Assembly: GCF_003583935.1 (NCBI RefSeq)
Contig: NZ_QYRN01000007.1
Location: 235,115-299,114, forward strand
Direction: 5' to 3'
Origin: Aureimonas flava
GTDB taxonomy: Bacteria > Pseudomonadota > Alphaproteobacteria > Rhizobiales > Rhizobiaceae
DNA: 64,000 nt
Under the pieces are notes generated by a model. It was not told the DNA's origin and made no database searches. It worked only from the letters and a program-made list of their open reading frames with translations. Below, in pieces: positions 54,590-63,052 of this stretch (position 1 is its first letter; each line of letters opens with the position of its first letter). The position numbers and the translations under genes are program-made.

Positions 54590-54613
54590 TCCGGCCCGGT
54601 CGCTGATCGAACC

Positions 54614-54637
54614 GTCGGCCGCCGCGGCGCGGCCGAC
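54614..54637 (+). terminator. Intra-operon hairpin after tctC
   Basis: GTCGGCCG (54614-54621) and CGGCCGAC (54630-54637) form an 8-bp stem with an eight-base loop between tctC and tctB. No T-tract follows. A differential-expression role is inferred, as after the other two binding-protein genes. Confidence 0.45.
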
Positions 54638-54668
54638 CACCTTCCGTCTGAAGTCATGGGCCAGTCTG

Positions 54669-55130
54669 ATGAACACACGCTCGAACCCGAAGGATCTCGG
54701 GGCGGGGATTCTCTATCTCGCCTTCGGCGCGGCCGCCATCTGGCTGGCGCACGGCAATCCGATCGGAACCGCGGACGACATGGGGCCGTCCTACTTCCCG
54801 GTGATGATGGGCCTCGTCTTGATCGTCGTCGGTCTGATCAGCACCGTGCGCTCGTTCCTGGTCGAGGGGGAGCCCATCGGTGCGATCGCGCTGAAGCCGC
54901 TCGCCTTCGTCGTGGGCTCGACCTGCCTGTTCGCCTGGGCCGTTCCACGCCTCGGCGCGCCGATCGCGCTGCTCCTGCTCCTGTTCGCCAGTGCCGCCGC
55001 GAGCCGCCAGTTCCGGTTGAACGCGCTCACCGTCGCGGTCCTCGGCGGCCTCGTCGCCGCGGCGGTTCTGATCTTCATCCGCGGCCTGGGGATCCCGATG
55101 CCGCTCCTCGGCACGTATTTCGACGGTTGA
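54669..55130 (+). CDS. tctB: Tripartite tricarboxylate transporter small membrane protein
   Basis: A 153-residue TctB-type protein with four hydrophobic segments (GILYLAFGAAAIWL; PVMMGLVLIVVGLI; GSTCLFAWAVPRL; VLGGLVAAAVLIFI). It is placed between tctC and tctA, five bases before the tctA ATG. Confidence 0.88.
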   Translation: MNTRSNPKDLGAGILYLAFGAAAIWLAHGNPIGTADDMGPSYFPVMMGLVLIVVGLISTVRSFLVEGEPIGAIALKPLAFVVGSTCLFAWAVPRLGAPIALLLLLFASAAASRQFRLNALTVAVLGGLVAAAVLIFIRGLGIPMPLLGTYFDG

Positions 55131-55135
55131 GATCC

Positions 55136-56641
55136 ATGGATTTCCTCGCCAACCTGGAACTCGGCTTCTCCACCGCCGGCACGCTCCACAATCTCCTGTA
55201 CTGCCTCGTCGGCACGCTGCTCGGCACGGCCATCGGCGTCCTGCCGGGACTGGGGCCCACCGCCACCATCGCGATGCTCCTGCCGCTGACGTTCGGCCTG
55301 TCGCCCGAATCGTCGCTGATCATGCTCGCCGGCATCTTCTACGGTGCCCAGTACGGCGGTTCGACCACGGCCATCCTCGTGAACTTGCCGGGCGAATCCT
55401 CGTCGATCGTCACGGCGCTCGACGGGTATCAGATGGCCCGGCAGGGCAAGGCCGGGCGTGCCCTGGCCACCGCTGCCCTCGGCTCGTTCTTCGCCGGAAC
55501 GGTATCGACGGTGCTGATCGCGCTGTTCGCGCCCGCGCTGGCGAGCGTCGCCCTGTCCTTCGGGCCGGCGGAGTACTTCTCCCTGATGGTGCTCGGCCTC
55601 GTCGCCTCGATCGTCCTGGCCAGCGGCTCGCTGCTGCATGCGATCGGCATGATCGTCATGGGCATCGTGCTCGGCCTCGTCGGCATCGACGTCAATTCGG
55701 GGGCCGCGCGCTACGACTTCGGCATCCCCGACCTCATCGAGGGCATCGACTTCGTGGTGGTCGCCATGGGCATGTTCGGCCTCGGCGAGATCATCTCCAA
55801 TCTCGAGAACGAGAACGGGCGCTCGGCGATGATGGCGAAGGTGACGGGCCTGTTCCCGACGCGCGAGGACTTCCGGCGCATGTGGGCCCCCGTGCTGCGC
55901 GGAACCGCGCTCGGCTCGGTCCTTGGCATCCTGCCCGGCGGCGGCGCCATGCTGGCCTCCTTCGCATCCTACGCCCTCGAGAAGAAGGTCTCGCGATACG
56001 GGTCCGAATTCGGCAAGGGCGCGATCGAGGGCGTCGCCGGGCCGGAAAGCGCCAACAACGCGGGCGCACAGACCTCGTTCATCCCCATGCTGACGCTCGG
56101 GATCCCCTCCAACTCGGTCATGGCGCTGATGATCGGGGCGTTGATCATCCAGGGCATCCAGCCCGGACCCTCCGTGATCACCGAGCAGCCGGCCCTGTTC
56201 TGGGGCATCGTCGCCTCGATGTGGATCGGCAACCTGATGCTGCTCGTCCTCAACCTGCCGCTCGTCGGCGTCTGGGTGAAGATGATCTCCGTGCCGTACC
56301 ACTACCTCTATCCGGCGATCCTGCTGTTCTGCGCGATCGGGGTGTTCTCGCTGTCGAACTCGACCTTCAACGTCTATCTGATGGCCCTATTCGGCGCCGC
56401 CGGATACCTTCTGCGCAAGCTGGACTGCGAACCCGCGCCGCTGCTTCTCGGCTTCATCCTCGGACCGATGGTCGAGGAGTACCTGCGCCGTGCCCTGCTG
56501 ATCTCGGGGGGCGACGCCACGGTCTTCGTCACCCATCCGATCAGCGCCGTCATGCTCGCGCTGGCGATGGTTCTCCTGGCGATCGTGGTCCTCCCGACCA
56601 TCCGCAGGACGCGCCAGGAGGCGTTCCAGGACGAGGACTGA
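55136..56641 (+). CDS. tctA: Tripartite tricarboxylate transporter large permease
   Basis: A 501-residue TctA permease with about 12 membrane segments. Family motifs are GVLPGLGPTATIAMLLPLTFG near residue 37, GIFYGAQYGGSTTAILVNLPGE near residue 65, and AGPESANNAGAQTSFIPMLTLGIPS near residue 303. It completes the TctCBA importer. Confidence 0.95.
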   Translation: MDFLANLELGFSTAGTLHNLLYCLVGTLLGTAIGVLPGLGPTATIAMLLPLTFGLSPESSLIMLAGIFYGAQYGGSTTAILVNLPGESSSIVTALDGYQMARQGKAGRALATAALGSFFAGTVSTVLIALFAPALASVALSFGPAEYFSLMVLGLVASIVLASGSLLHAIGMIVMGIVLGLVGIDVNSGAARYDFGIPDLIEGIDFVVVAMGMFGLGEIISNLENENGRSAMMAKVTGLFPTREDFRRMWAPVLRGTALGSVLGILPGGGAMLASFASYALEKKVSRYGSEFGKGAIEGVAGPESANNAGAQTSFIPMLTLGIPSNSVMALMIGALIIQGIQPGPSVITEQPALFWGIVASMWIGNLMLLVLNLPLVGVWVKMISVPYHYLYPAILLFCAIGVFSLSNSTFNVYLMALFGAAGYLLRKLDCEPAPLLLGFILGPMVEEYLRRALLISGGDATVFVTHPISAVMLALAMVLLAIVVLPTIRRTRQEAFQDED

Positions 56642-57099
56642 CCGCCGCACCCCCCGCGCCGCCATCGGCCCCGCGAGGGAGCGCCGTTCTGCCCGCGACG
56701 GACGGCACGGGCCGACGATCGGCGGACGGCTCCCGGTGAGGCGAGCGGCGCGGGGGTAGCCCTGATCCGGTCCAAGCCCGGCGAGGCGCATCGCGGATGC
56801 CGCCGGCCGCATCTCGGCCGCATGCGAGTCGCGCCGTGTCATCCCAAGATGCCGAAAGTGGCGCTGCGCGCTCCGGTTCCGCACGCGTCGTCTATCCTGG
56901 ATGGAACTCGGTCTCCTTGGGGCCAGCCTCGCCTCCGATCGCGTCGAGCCTTCGCGTGAACTCGCGGGGGGGGGGGGGGGCCGCCAACCGCCTCTGGCGG
57001 GCCATGCGGGGGCAAGGGATCGCCGCGACGACGCGTCCATGATTGTTCCAGAGGTTGCCAAGCTTCCCCCGTCGGACGGGACGTTGTCCCTAGGAGCGA
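56642..57099. other. Gene-free region with a 15-G homopolymer
   Basis: No gene is recognised between tctA and the idonate cluster. A run of 15 G (56966-56980) is the only marked feature. It is well beyond chance even at high GC and may slip during replication or form a G-quadruplex. Nothing else was identified. Confidence 0.45.
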
Positions 57100-57113
57100 T
57101 GTTGTCGATAACG
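57100..57113. promoter_or_regulatory. Degenerate GntR/IdnR-type operator
   Basis: TGTTGTCGATAACG matches the palindrome TGTTATCGATAACA with two changes. It lies ~190 bp upstream of a better copy (57303-57314). It may be an auxiliary operator for the LacI-type regulator at 61068-62171. Confidence 0.4.
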
Positions 57114-57288
57114 AAGCATTGTTTACGGGGATGCATGGGCCCGCAGCTTTCGGAAGGCGAGTGGCGATCCGTCCAGTTTGGTGCAACATCGAGGCGAAGC
57201 TGCGCTGATTTCCCGCCAGTTCGGCGGACGTCGGCGTTTCCGGTGAGACGCCATGCGATTTCACGGCACAGACCCCCGAGATGATTGC

Positions 57289-57316
57289 TTGACAGGAAAA
57301 TAGTTATCGATAACAT
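57289..57316 (+). promoter_or_regulatory. Promoter with overlapping GTTATCGATAAC operator
   Basis: TTGACA (57289-57294) and TAACAT (57311-57316) are spaced by 16 bp. The perfect palindrome GTTATCGATAAC (57303-57314) covers the spacer and -10 box. E. coli GntR/IdnR sites have the form TGTTACCGATAACA. A LacI-type repressor gene of the same cluster (61068-62171) is the likely partner. Confidence 0.65.
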
Positions 57317-57341
57317 CACATGTGGCGATTGGGAGGTTGTC

Positions 57342-57671
57342 GTGCGCGAGCTTCGGTTCGAGGGTGTGACGAAGCGGTTCGGTGGGACCCAGGCGCTGAA
57401 GGGCGTCAGCTTCCACGTGCGCTCGGGCGAGGTGGTCGCGCTTCTCGGCGAGAACGGCGCGGGCAAGTCGACGATCATCAAGCTTCTGGGCGGGATCCAC
57501 AAGGCGGATGCCGGGCGGATCGCGATCGACGGCGTGCCGTATCGGCACGAGGGCGAAGGCGGCGCGGCGGTGCGACGCGAGGTCGCCTTCGTCCATCAGG
57601 ATCTCGGCCTCATCGAATGGATGACGATCGCCGAGAACGTCGCCATCGCCAACGGCTATCCCCGGCGAGGC
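57342..57671 (+). pseudogene. Sugar ABC transporter ATPase, 5' fragment
   Basis: The GTG at 57342, with GGGAGG six bases before it, begins a typical RbsA/XylG-type ATPase. It reads FEGVTKRFGGTQALKGVSFHV, then Walker A GENGAGKST and the Q-loop FVHQDLGLIEWMTIAENVAIANGYP. After ~108 residues the similarity stops at a GGCGAGGC junction (57664-57671). From there on the DNA encodes the C-terminal half of a periplasmic sugar-binding protein in another frame. The signature motif, Walker B and the whole second ATPase half are missing, so the product cannot work. Confidence 0.85.
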
Positions 57672-58233
57672 AGCAGGCAAGCCCGGCGTCGTGATCTTCA
57701 CCGATTCCACCTATACGGTCGCGATCGCGAAGGCCGACGCGATGAAGCAGGAGATCGAGCGGCTCGGCGGCGCGGTGGTCGAGTATGTCGACACCCCGAT
57801 CGCCGAAACCTCGAGCCGCATGCCGCAGCTGACGACCTCGCTCCTCCAGCGCCATGGGGATGCCTGGACGCACAGCCTCGCGATCAACGATCTCTACTTC
57901 GACTTCATGGGCCCCTCGCTGGCCGCCGCCGGCATCGCGGGCGACGGCCGGCCGGTGAACGTGGCGGCCGGCGACGGCTCGGAGTCCGCCTACCAGCGAA
58001 TCCGCGCCGGGCAGTTCCAGGCCGTCACTGTCGCCGAGCCGCTGAAGCTCCAGGGCTGGCAGCTGGTGGACGAGCTGAACCGCGCCTTCGCGGGCGAGAA
58101 GTGGTCGGGCTACGTCTCGCCGCTTCACATCGTCACCAAGGCGAACATCGATTTCGACGGCGGGCCGAACAACGCCTTCGATCCCGACAACGGCTATCGC
58201 GACGCCTACCGCAGGATCTGGGGCGTCCAGTAG
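57664..58233 (+). pseudogene. Periplasmic sugar-binding protein, 3' fragment
   Basis: From ~57664 the frame reads GEAAGKPGVVIFTDSTYTVA, the start of the second lobe of an RbsB-type sugar-binding protein. It ends with GGPNNAFDPDNGYRDAYRRIWGVQ and a TAG at 58231-58233. The signal peptide and first lobe are absent, and no permease gene lies nearby. The simplest reading is a deletion between an ATPase gene and a downstream binding-protein gene that removed the permease. A GTG at 57691 could start translation, but the product would be half a protein. Confidence 0.82.
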
Positions 58234-58304
58234 TCCCCGCCGCCCGTCCGCGACCCGGCGCGATCGGCGCCGGGTCCTCCTTCCCCGAACCGAACGGATC
58301 GCCC

Positions 58305-58643
58305 ATGCTCATCCGCTGTGCCTTCTTTCGCGGCCGCGCCAAGCCCGGCTGCGAGGATCAGTTCACCCGCTACGTGCGCGAACGGCTCGTCCCGCTCTGG
58401 ACGCGCTTTCCGGGCGCCGAGGAGGTGCGCGTCCTGCGCCAGGAGGAGGCGGACGTGGCCGAGCCGCGTTTCGAGATGGTGCTCCAGGTGCGCTACCCCT
58501 CGCGCGAGGCGATCGAGACGGCGCTCGCCTCCGATGTCCGTTACGAGTCGCGCGAGGTGACGAAAGGGCTCCTCGAGCTCTACGAGGGCGACATCTTCCA
58601 CACCGTGTTCCGCGCCGACGACCACGCCCTGCCGACGGACTGA
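58305..58643 (+). CDS. Small EthD-like (dimeric alpha-beta barrel) protein
   Basis: A 112-residue protein with the pattern of EthD/ABM-type ferredoxin-fold proteins (MLIRCAFFRGRAKPGCEDQF, then GAEEVRVLRQEEAD). It is a clear paralogue of the 108-residue protein at 60702-61028, sharing the R-P/K-P-G-C-E-[ED]-[EQ]-F start. It stands seven bases before the lactonase gene in the idonate cluster. A role in lactone or mutarotase-type isomerisation is a guess from context; no function is established. Confidence 0.65.
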   Translation: MLIRCAFFRGRAKPGCEDQFTRYVRERLVPLWTRFPGAEEVRVLRQEEADVAEPRFEMVLQVRYPSREAIETALASDVRYESREVTKGLLELYEGDIFHTVFRADDHALPTD

Positions 58644-58649
58644 ACGGCG

Positions 58650-59564
58650 ATGAGCGAGACCTACCTCCACCACGATCCCCGCTTCGGCGTCCTGGTGATC
58701 GGGCACGCCAAGCTGGAGCGCCTGTGGACCGGCGGGCGCTGGGTGGAGGGGCCGGTCTACGTTCCGGCGGCCAGGTCCCTGCTCTGGTCCGACATTCCCA
58801 ACGACAGCCTTCTGCGCTGGGACGAGTGCGACGGCTCGGTCTCGACGTTCGAGAGCCCCTGCGGCTACCAGAACGGCCACGCGCTGGACGGCGAGGGGCG
58901 CGTGGTCGCCTGCGAGCACGGCGGACGGCGCATCTCGCGCCTCGACCACGACGGCGTCCAGCGCAGCCTCGTCTCGCATGTCGGCGACAGGCGCCTCAAC
59001 TCGCCCAACGACGTCGTGGTGAAGTCGGACGGCACGATCTGGTTCTCGGACCCGACCTACGGCATCGATTCTCACTACGAGGGACATCGTGCCGACGCCG
59101 AGCTCGCGTCCTGCGACGTCTACCGCCTGGACCCCGCCACCGGAGATCTGCGGGCCGTCGTGACCGACATGCTGCGGCCGAACGGGCTCTGCTTCTCGCC
59201 CGACGAGACGACGCTCTACGTCTCGGAGACGGGGCGCACCCACGATCCGGCGTGCGAGCCCGCGATCCGCGCCTACCCGGTGGACCGGACGGGAGCGATC
59301 GGGGCGGGGCGTCTGTTCGCGCGCTCCCCGAACGGCTTCTTCGACGGGTTCCGGGCCGACACCGCCGGCAACATCTGGGCCTCCAATGCCGACGCGGTCT
59401 GCGTCTATGCGCCGGACGGCACCCATATCGGATCCATTCCCGTGCCGGAGATGGTCTCCAACCTCTGCTTCGGCGGCCCGAGGCGCAATCGCCTCTTCAT
59501 CACCGCGCAGACCTCGCTCTACGCGATCTACGTCAACGCCCATGGGAGCGGGTGGCGGGACTGA
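58650..59564 (+). CDS. SMP-30/gluconolactonase
   Basis: A 304-residue SMP-30-family beta-propeller lactonase that probably opens a sugar-acid lactone in the idonate/gluconate pathway. Metal sites are suggested by the Glu in WVEGPVYV, the Asn in LNSPNDVVVKSDGTIWFSDPTYG and the Asp in GLCFSPDETTLYVSETG. It resembles the XylC/Gnl group, with the HALDGEGRVVACEHGGRRI strand. It is distinct from the SMP-30 protein at 51502-52425. It lies between the two EthD-like genes and upstream of idonate dehydrogenase. Confidence 0.88.
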   Translation: MSETYLHHDPRFGVLVIGHAKLERLWTGGRWVEGPVYVPAARSLLWSDIPNDSLLRWDECDGSVSTFESPCGYQNGHALDGEGRVVACEHGGRRISRLDHDGVQRSLVSHVGDRRLNSPNDVVVKSDGTIWFSDPTYGIDSHYEGHRADAELASCDVYRLDPATGDLRAVVTDMLRPNGLCFSPDETTLYVSETGRTHDPACEPAIRAYPVDRTGAIGAGRLFARSPNGFFDGFRADTAGNIWASNADAVCVYAPDGTHIGSIPVPEMVSNLCFGGPRRNRLFITAQTSLYAIYVNAHGSGWRD

Positions 59565-59606
59565 TTGCAACGGGACGAAGTGGTCCTTCCCAAATTCAAC
59601 CACTAC

Positions 59607-59620
59607 TGTTATCGGTAACA
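59607..59620. promoter_or_regulatory. GntR/IdnR-type operator upstream of idnD
   Basis: TGTTATCGGTAACA is a near-perfect palindrome matching the E. coli GntR/IdnR site type. It lies 43 bp before the idonate dehydrogenase ATG. It is the third copy in the cluster, after 57100-57113 and 57303-57314. Confidence 0.62.
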
Positions 59621-59662
59621 AAAAACGGGGTCGCTCGTTCGGCCCCGGAGGAGATCATCGCC

Positions 59663-60700
59663 ATGCGCGCCGCCGTGATTCACGCCGCCAAGGATCTGCG
59701 TCTCGACGAGCGTCCCGAACCCGAGGTCGCGCCGGGCGACGTCCTGGTGCGCTTCGGCGCCGGCGGGATCTGCGGTTCGGACCTGTCCTACTGGGGCAAG
59801 GGCCGGGTCGGCGACTTCGCCCTGCGAGAGCCGCTGGTGCTCGGCCACGAGGTCGCGGGCGAGATCGAGGCGCTCGGGCGGGGCGTTTCGGGCCTGGCCG
59901 TCGGTCAGCGGGTCGCGATCAATCCGAGCCGCCCCTGCCTGCGTTGCGACTTCTGCCGCGCGGGACGCTCCAATCTGTGCCGCGACATGCGCTTCTTCGG
60001 CTCGGCGGCGATGTTTCCGCACGTGCAGGGCGGTTTTGCCGAACGCTTCACCTGCCGCGCCGACCAGGCCGTTCCGGTGCCGTCCGACATGCCGCTCGCC
60101 CGCGCCGCGCTGGCCGAGCCGCTCTCGGTCGCGATCCATGGCCTTGCCCGCGCGGGCGACCTTCTCGGCAAGCGCGTGCTCGTGACTGGCGCCGGGCCGA
60201 TCGGCATGTTGCTGACGCTCGCCGTGCGGCGTGCCGGCGCGAGCTTCGTCGCGGTCACCGACCTCGTGGACGAGCCGCTGGCCCTGGCCGCGCGCGCGGG
60301 CGCGGATCGGGCGATCAACGTGGCGAGCGCGCCGGAGGGGCTCGCCGAATTCGAGGCCCGCAAGGGCTCGTTCGACGTCGGCTTCGAGGCGACGGGCGCG
60401 CCGCCCGCGCTGGCCTCGCTGGTGCGTGCCGTCCGCCCGGGCGGGCGCATCGTGCAGCTCGGCATGATGCCGCCGGGCGAGGTCGGCGTCCTCGTCAACA
60501 CGTTGATGGCCCAGGAGATCGACCTCGTGGGGGCCTTCCGCTTCTGCGAGGAGTTCCACACGGCGGTGGACTGGTTGGCCAACGACCGCATCGACGTGTC
60601 CGCCGTCATGTCGGCCGAGATGCCGATGAGCGACCTGTCGCAGGCTTTCGAACTGGCCGCCGATCGCAAGCGTGCGATCAAGGTCCACCTGCATTTCTGA
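59663..60700 (+). CDS. idnD: L-idonate 5-dehydrogenase
   Basis: A 345-residue zinc alcohol dehydrogenase (MDR family) that oxidises L-idonate to 5-keto-gluconate. Catalytic zinc ligands are the Cys in GGICGSDLSYW and the His-Glu in VLGHEVAGE. The structural zinc loop is CLRCDFCRAGRSNLC. DMRFFGSAAMFPHVQGGF and the cofactor motif VTGAGPIGMLL closely follow E. coli IdnD. GGAGGAG stands before the ATG. It is downstream of the lactonase gene and has its own palindromic operator 43 bp upstream. Confidence 0.88.
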   Translation: MRAAVIHAAKDLRLDERPEPEVAPGDVLVRFGAGGICGSDLSYWGKGRVGDFALREPLVLGHEVAGEIEALGRGVSGLAVGQRVAINPSRPCLRCDFCRAGRSNLCRDMRFFGSAAMFPHVQGGFAERFTCRADQAVPVPSDMPLARAALAEPLSVAIHGLARAGDLLGKRVLVTGAGPIGMLLTLAVRRAGASFVAVTDLVDEPLALAARAGADRAINVASAPEGLAEFEARKGSFDVGFEATGAPPALASLVRAVRPGGRIVQLGMMPPGEVGVLVNTLMAQEIDLVGAFRFCEEFHTAVDWLANDRIDVSAVMSAEMPMSDLSQAFELAADRKRAIKVHLHF

Positions 60701-60701
60701 C

Positions 60702-61028
60702 ATGGCCATCCACACCCGTAGCGCGCTGTTCGAGGGGACGATCCGTCCCGGTTGCGAAGAGGAGTTCGTCCGCGTCGTGATGAGCGAGCTGATGCCGATC
60801 TGGCAGGCGATGCCCAACGCCCTGGCCGTTCGGGTGCTGCGCACGGAGCGTGCCGAGCCGGGGGCGCCGGCGCTGGTCCTGGTGCAGGAGATCGACTACC
60901 CCTCGCTCGAGGCGGTGGCCGAGGCGGAGGCCTCGCCCGTGCGTGCGCGGGGCGCGCCGGTCGTGGCGCGGCTCATGACGCTCTTCGACGGCACGCTGCG
61001 GCACGTGGTCTACCGCCGTCTGGCCTGA
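60702..61028 (+). CDS. Second small EthD-like protein
   Basis: A 108-residue paralogue of the protein at 58305-58643. It shares the start RSALFEGTIRPGCEEEF and the ending FDGTLRHVVYRR (FEGDIFHTVFR-like in the other copy). The ATG follows the idnD stop by one base, so it is translationally coupled. Two diverged copies in one operon suggest a paired or heterodimeric role. The function is unknown. Confidence 0.65.
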   Translation: MAIHTRSALFEGTIRPGCEEEFVRVVMSELMPIWQAMPNALAVRVLRTERAEPGAPALVLVQEIDYPSLEAVAEAEASPVRARGAPVVARLMTLFDGTLRHVVYRRLA

Positions 61029-61067
61029 AGAGAGCGAAAGCGCCGACCCGGCGGGGGAGAACGACCG

Positions 61068-62171
61068 ATGGCTCGACAGAAGAAGGCCGGCTCGATGCCC
61101 GACGCCCAGGCGAAGCCCACGATGCGCGACGTGTCCAAGCTCGCGGGCGTCTCGACGATGACGGTGAGCCGGGTTCTGGCCGATCCCTCCATCGTGGCGC
61201 CCGACACGCGCGAGCGGGTGATGCGGGCGGTGGACCAGCTCGGCTACGTGCCCGACCTCGTGGCGGGCTCGCTGTCGTCGCGGCGCACGAACTTCGTCGG
61301 CCTGATCCTGCCGACGCTGACCAACTCCAACTTCGCCGACACGGCGCAGGGGCTCGCCGAAGCGCTCGGTCAGAGCTACCAGCTCCTGATCGGCTACACG
61401 CTCTATCGCGCCGGCGAGGAGGAGCGGCTCGTGCGCTCGCTCCTGGCGCGGCGCCCGCAGGGGATCGTCGTGGCGGGCACGCTGCACACGGCCTCGACGC
61501 GGCGCATGCTCCTGGCCGCCGGCATTCCCGTGGTGGAGATCTGGGACGCGCCCGGCGCGCCGCTCGACCGGGCGGTCGGGTTCTCGAACTTCGAGGCCGG
61601 CCGGGCCGCGGCCCGCCATCTCCTGTCACTGGGGCATCGGCGCATCGTGGCCATCGGCTCGGAAGCGGACGGTGATCGGCGCGACGCGCGCGGCGAGGCG
61701 CGCCTGCAGGGGTTCGCCGCCGTGCTGCGGGAGGAGGGGGTGGAGACCGGCCTCATCCTGCGCCACGGCCCGGCGCCGGTCTCCTACGCCCACGGCGCGG
61801 CGGCGATGAAGCTGCTGCTGCGCGACATGCCGGACGTCGAGGGCGTCTTCGCCGTGTCGGACGGCTCGGCCTTCGGGGCGCTGATGGAGTGCCGTCGCCA
61901 GGGCATCGACGTGCCGGGCCGCATCAGCCTCATGGGCTTCGGCGACTTCGAGGTGGGGCGCGAGTGCGAGCCGGCGATCTCCACGATCCGCGTCGACGCC
62001 AAGGGCATCGGGATGAAGACCGGGCAGCTCCTGCGCGATCTGATCGACGGCAGGGACGCCGGCGCGCCCCAGTCCATCGACCTCGGGATCGAGGTCGTGC
62101 CGCGCGGCACCACGGCGCTGCCGTGCCGCGCCTCCGTTTCAAACCAGGCAATGCAAGGGTCGGAACCATGA
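61068..62171 (+). CDS. LacI-family regulator (GntR/IdnR type)
   Basis: A 367-residue LacI-family repressor. The HTH is [25 protein letters not shown], followed by the hinge helix and a sugar-binding effector domain. The segments [27 protein letters not shown] and [25 protein letters not shown] are like E. coli GntR and IdnR. This fits the TGTTATCGGTAACA-type palindromes in the cluster. The ATG has a GGGGGAG ribosome site. It overlaps the next gene by four bases (62168-62171). Confidence 0.9.
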   Translation: MARQKKAGSMPDAQAKPTMRDVSKLAGVSTMTVSRVLADPSIVAPDTRERVMRAVDQLGYVPDLVAGSLSSRRTNFVGLILPTLTNSNFADTAQGLAEALGQSYQLLIGYTLYRAGEEERLVRSLLARRPQGIVVAGTLHTASTRRMLLAAGIPVVEIWDAPGAPLDRAVGFSNFEAGRAAARHLLSLGHRRIVAIGSEADGDRRDARGEARLQGFAAVLREEGVETGLILRHGPAPVSYAHGAAAMKLLLRDMPDVEGVFAVSDGSAFGALMECRRQGIDVPGRISLMGFGDFEVGRECEPAISTIRVDAKGIGMKTGQLLRDLIDGRDAGAPQSIDLGIEVVPRGTTALPCRASVSNQAMQGSEP

Positions 62172-63052
62172 GCCAAACGCGGATCGGCGTCGTCGGAGTG
62201 GGGGTGATGGGCAGCGCCATCGCGGGCCGCTTCCTCCGGACCGGGCACGCCGTCACCCTTCGCGACCGGGACCCCGGAAAGACCGCGCCGCTGGCCGCCG
62301 AGGGCGCGGCGGTCGCCGATACCGCCGAGGCCCTGATGGCGGCGAGCGACGTCGTGATCCTCAGCCTCAACACGGCCGAGATCGTGGAGGCGGTGGTGTT
62401 CGGGGCGGAGGGGCTCGCGGCGCACGCCCGGCCGGGGCTTCTCCTGATCGACATGTCCTCGATCGATCCCGGCGCCACGGCCGCCATGGCCGCGCGGCTG
62501 AGGGCCGAGACCGGCATGGGCTGGGTGGATGCGCCGCTCTCGGGCGGCGCGCCGGCCGCCGCGGTGGGGCGCCTGACGCTGATGATGGGGGGCGAGGCGC
62601 CCGAGGTCGAGCGCGCCCGGGAAGTCCTTCGGGCGGTGGCGGCCAACATGACCCATATGGGGCCCGCCGGCGCGGGCCAGACCACCAAGCTGATCAACCA
62701 GGTGCTGTGCGCCTGCAACTTCCTGGCCATCGCCGAGGCGACCCGGCTGGCGCAGGACGCCGGCGTCGACGCCGAGCGCATCCCCGCCGCGCTGGCGGGC
62801 GGGCGGGCCGACAGCCGCATCCTGCAGGAGTTCATGGGCAAGATGGCCCGGCGCGACCTGACGCCGACGGGCCGCATCGACAACATGCTGAAGGACCTGG
62901 AGGCGACGCAGCGCTTCGCCATGGCGCTGCGCACGCCGATGCCGCTGACCGGCCTCGTGGCCGAGCTGCACCGGATCATGGTGGCCGCTGGCATCGGCGG
63001 CGAGGACAGTGCCGCCTACATGAAGATGTTCGATTTCGGAACGGCGCGATGA
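62168..63052 (+). CDS. 3-hydroxyisobutyrate dehydrogenase-family oxidoreductase
   Basis: A 294-residue beta-hydroxyacid dehydrogenase (NAD-binding 6PGDH superfamily), similar to tartronate-semialdehyde reductase GlxR. The nucleotide motif is [18 protein letters not shown], the substrate loop is [13 protein letters not shown] and the catalytic lysine is in [11 protein letters not shown]. It overlaps both neighbours by four bases. The substrate is unknown; a 3-hydroxy sugar acid from the idonate route is likely. Confidence 0.85.
   Translation: MSQTRIGVVGVGVMGSAIAGRFLRTGHAVTLRDRDPGKTAPLAAEGAAVADTAEALMAASDVVILSLNTAEIVEAVVFGAEGLAAHARPGLLLIDMSSIDPGATAAMAARLRAETGMGWVDAPLSGGAPAAAVGRLTLMMGGEAPEVERAREVLRAVAANMTHMGPAGAGQTTKLINQVLCACNFLAIAEATRLAQDAGVDAERIPAALAGGRADSRILQEFMGKMARRDLTPTGRIDNMLKDLEATQRFAMALRTPMPLTGLVAELHRIMVAAGIGGEDSAAYMKMFDFGTAR

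Noticed and set aside
56642..57340. Insertion-sequence remnant between tctA and the idonate cluster
   Set aside because: No terminal inverted repeats, target duplications or transposase motifs could be found. Only the G tract and operators stand out.
57342..58643. One long frame from the ATPase start through to the EthD-like protein, suggesting a fusion protein
   Set aside because: Between ~57672 and 58304 this frame is an arginine/alanine-rich out-of-frame reading of the binding-protein fragment. It stays open only by chance in GC-rich DNA. The EthD-like gene has its own ATG.
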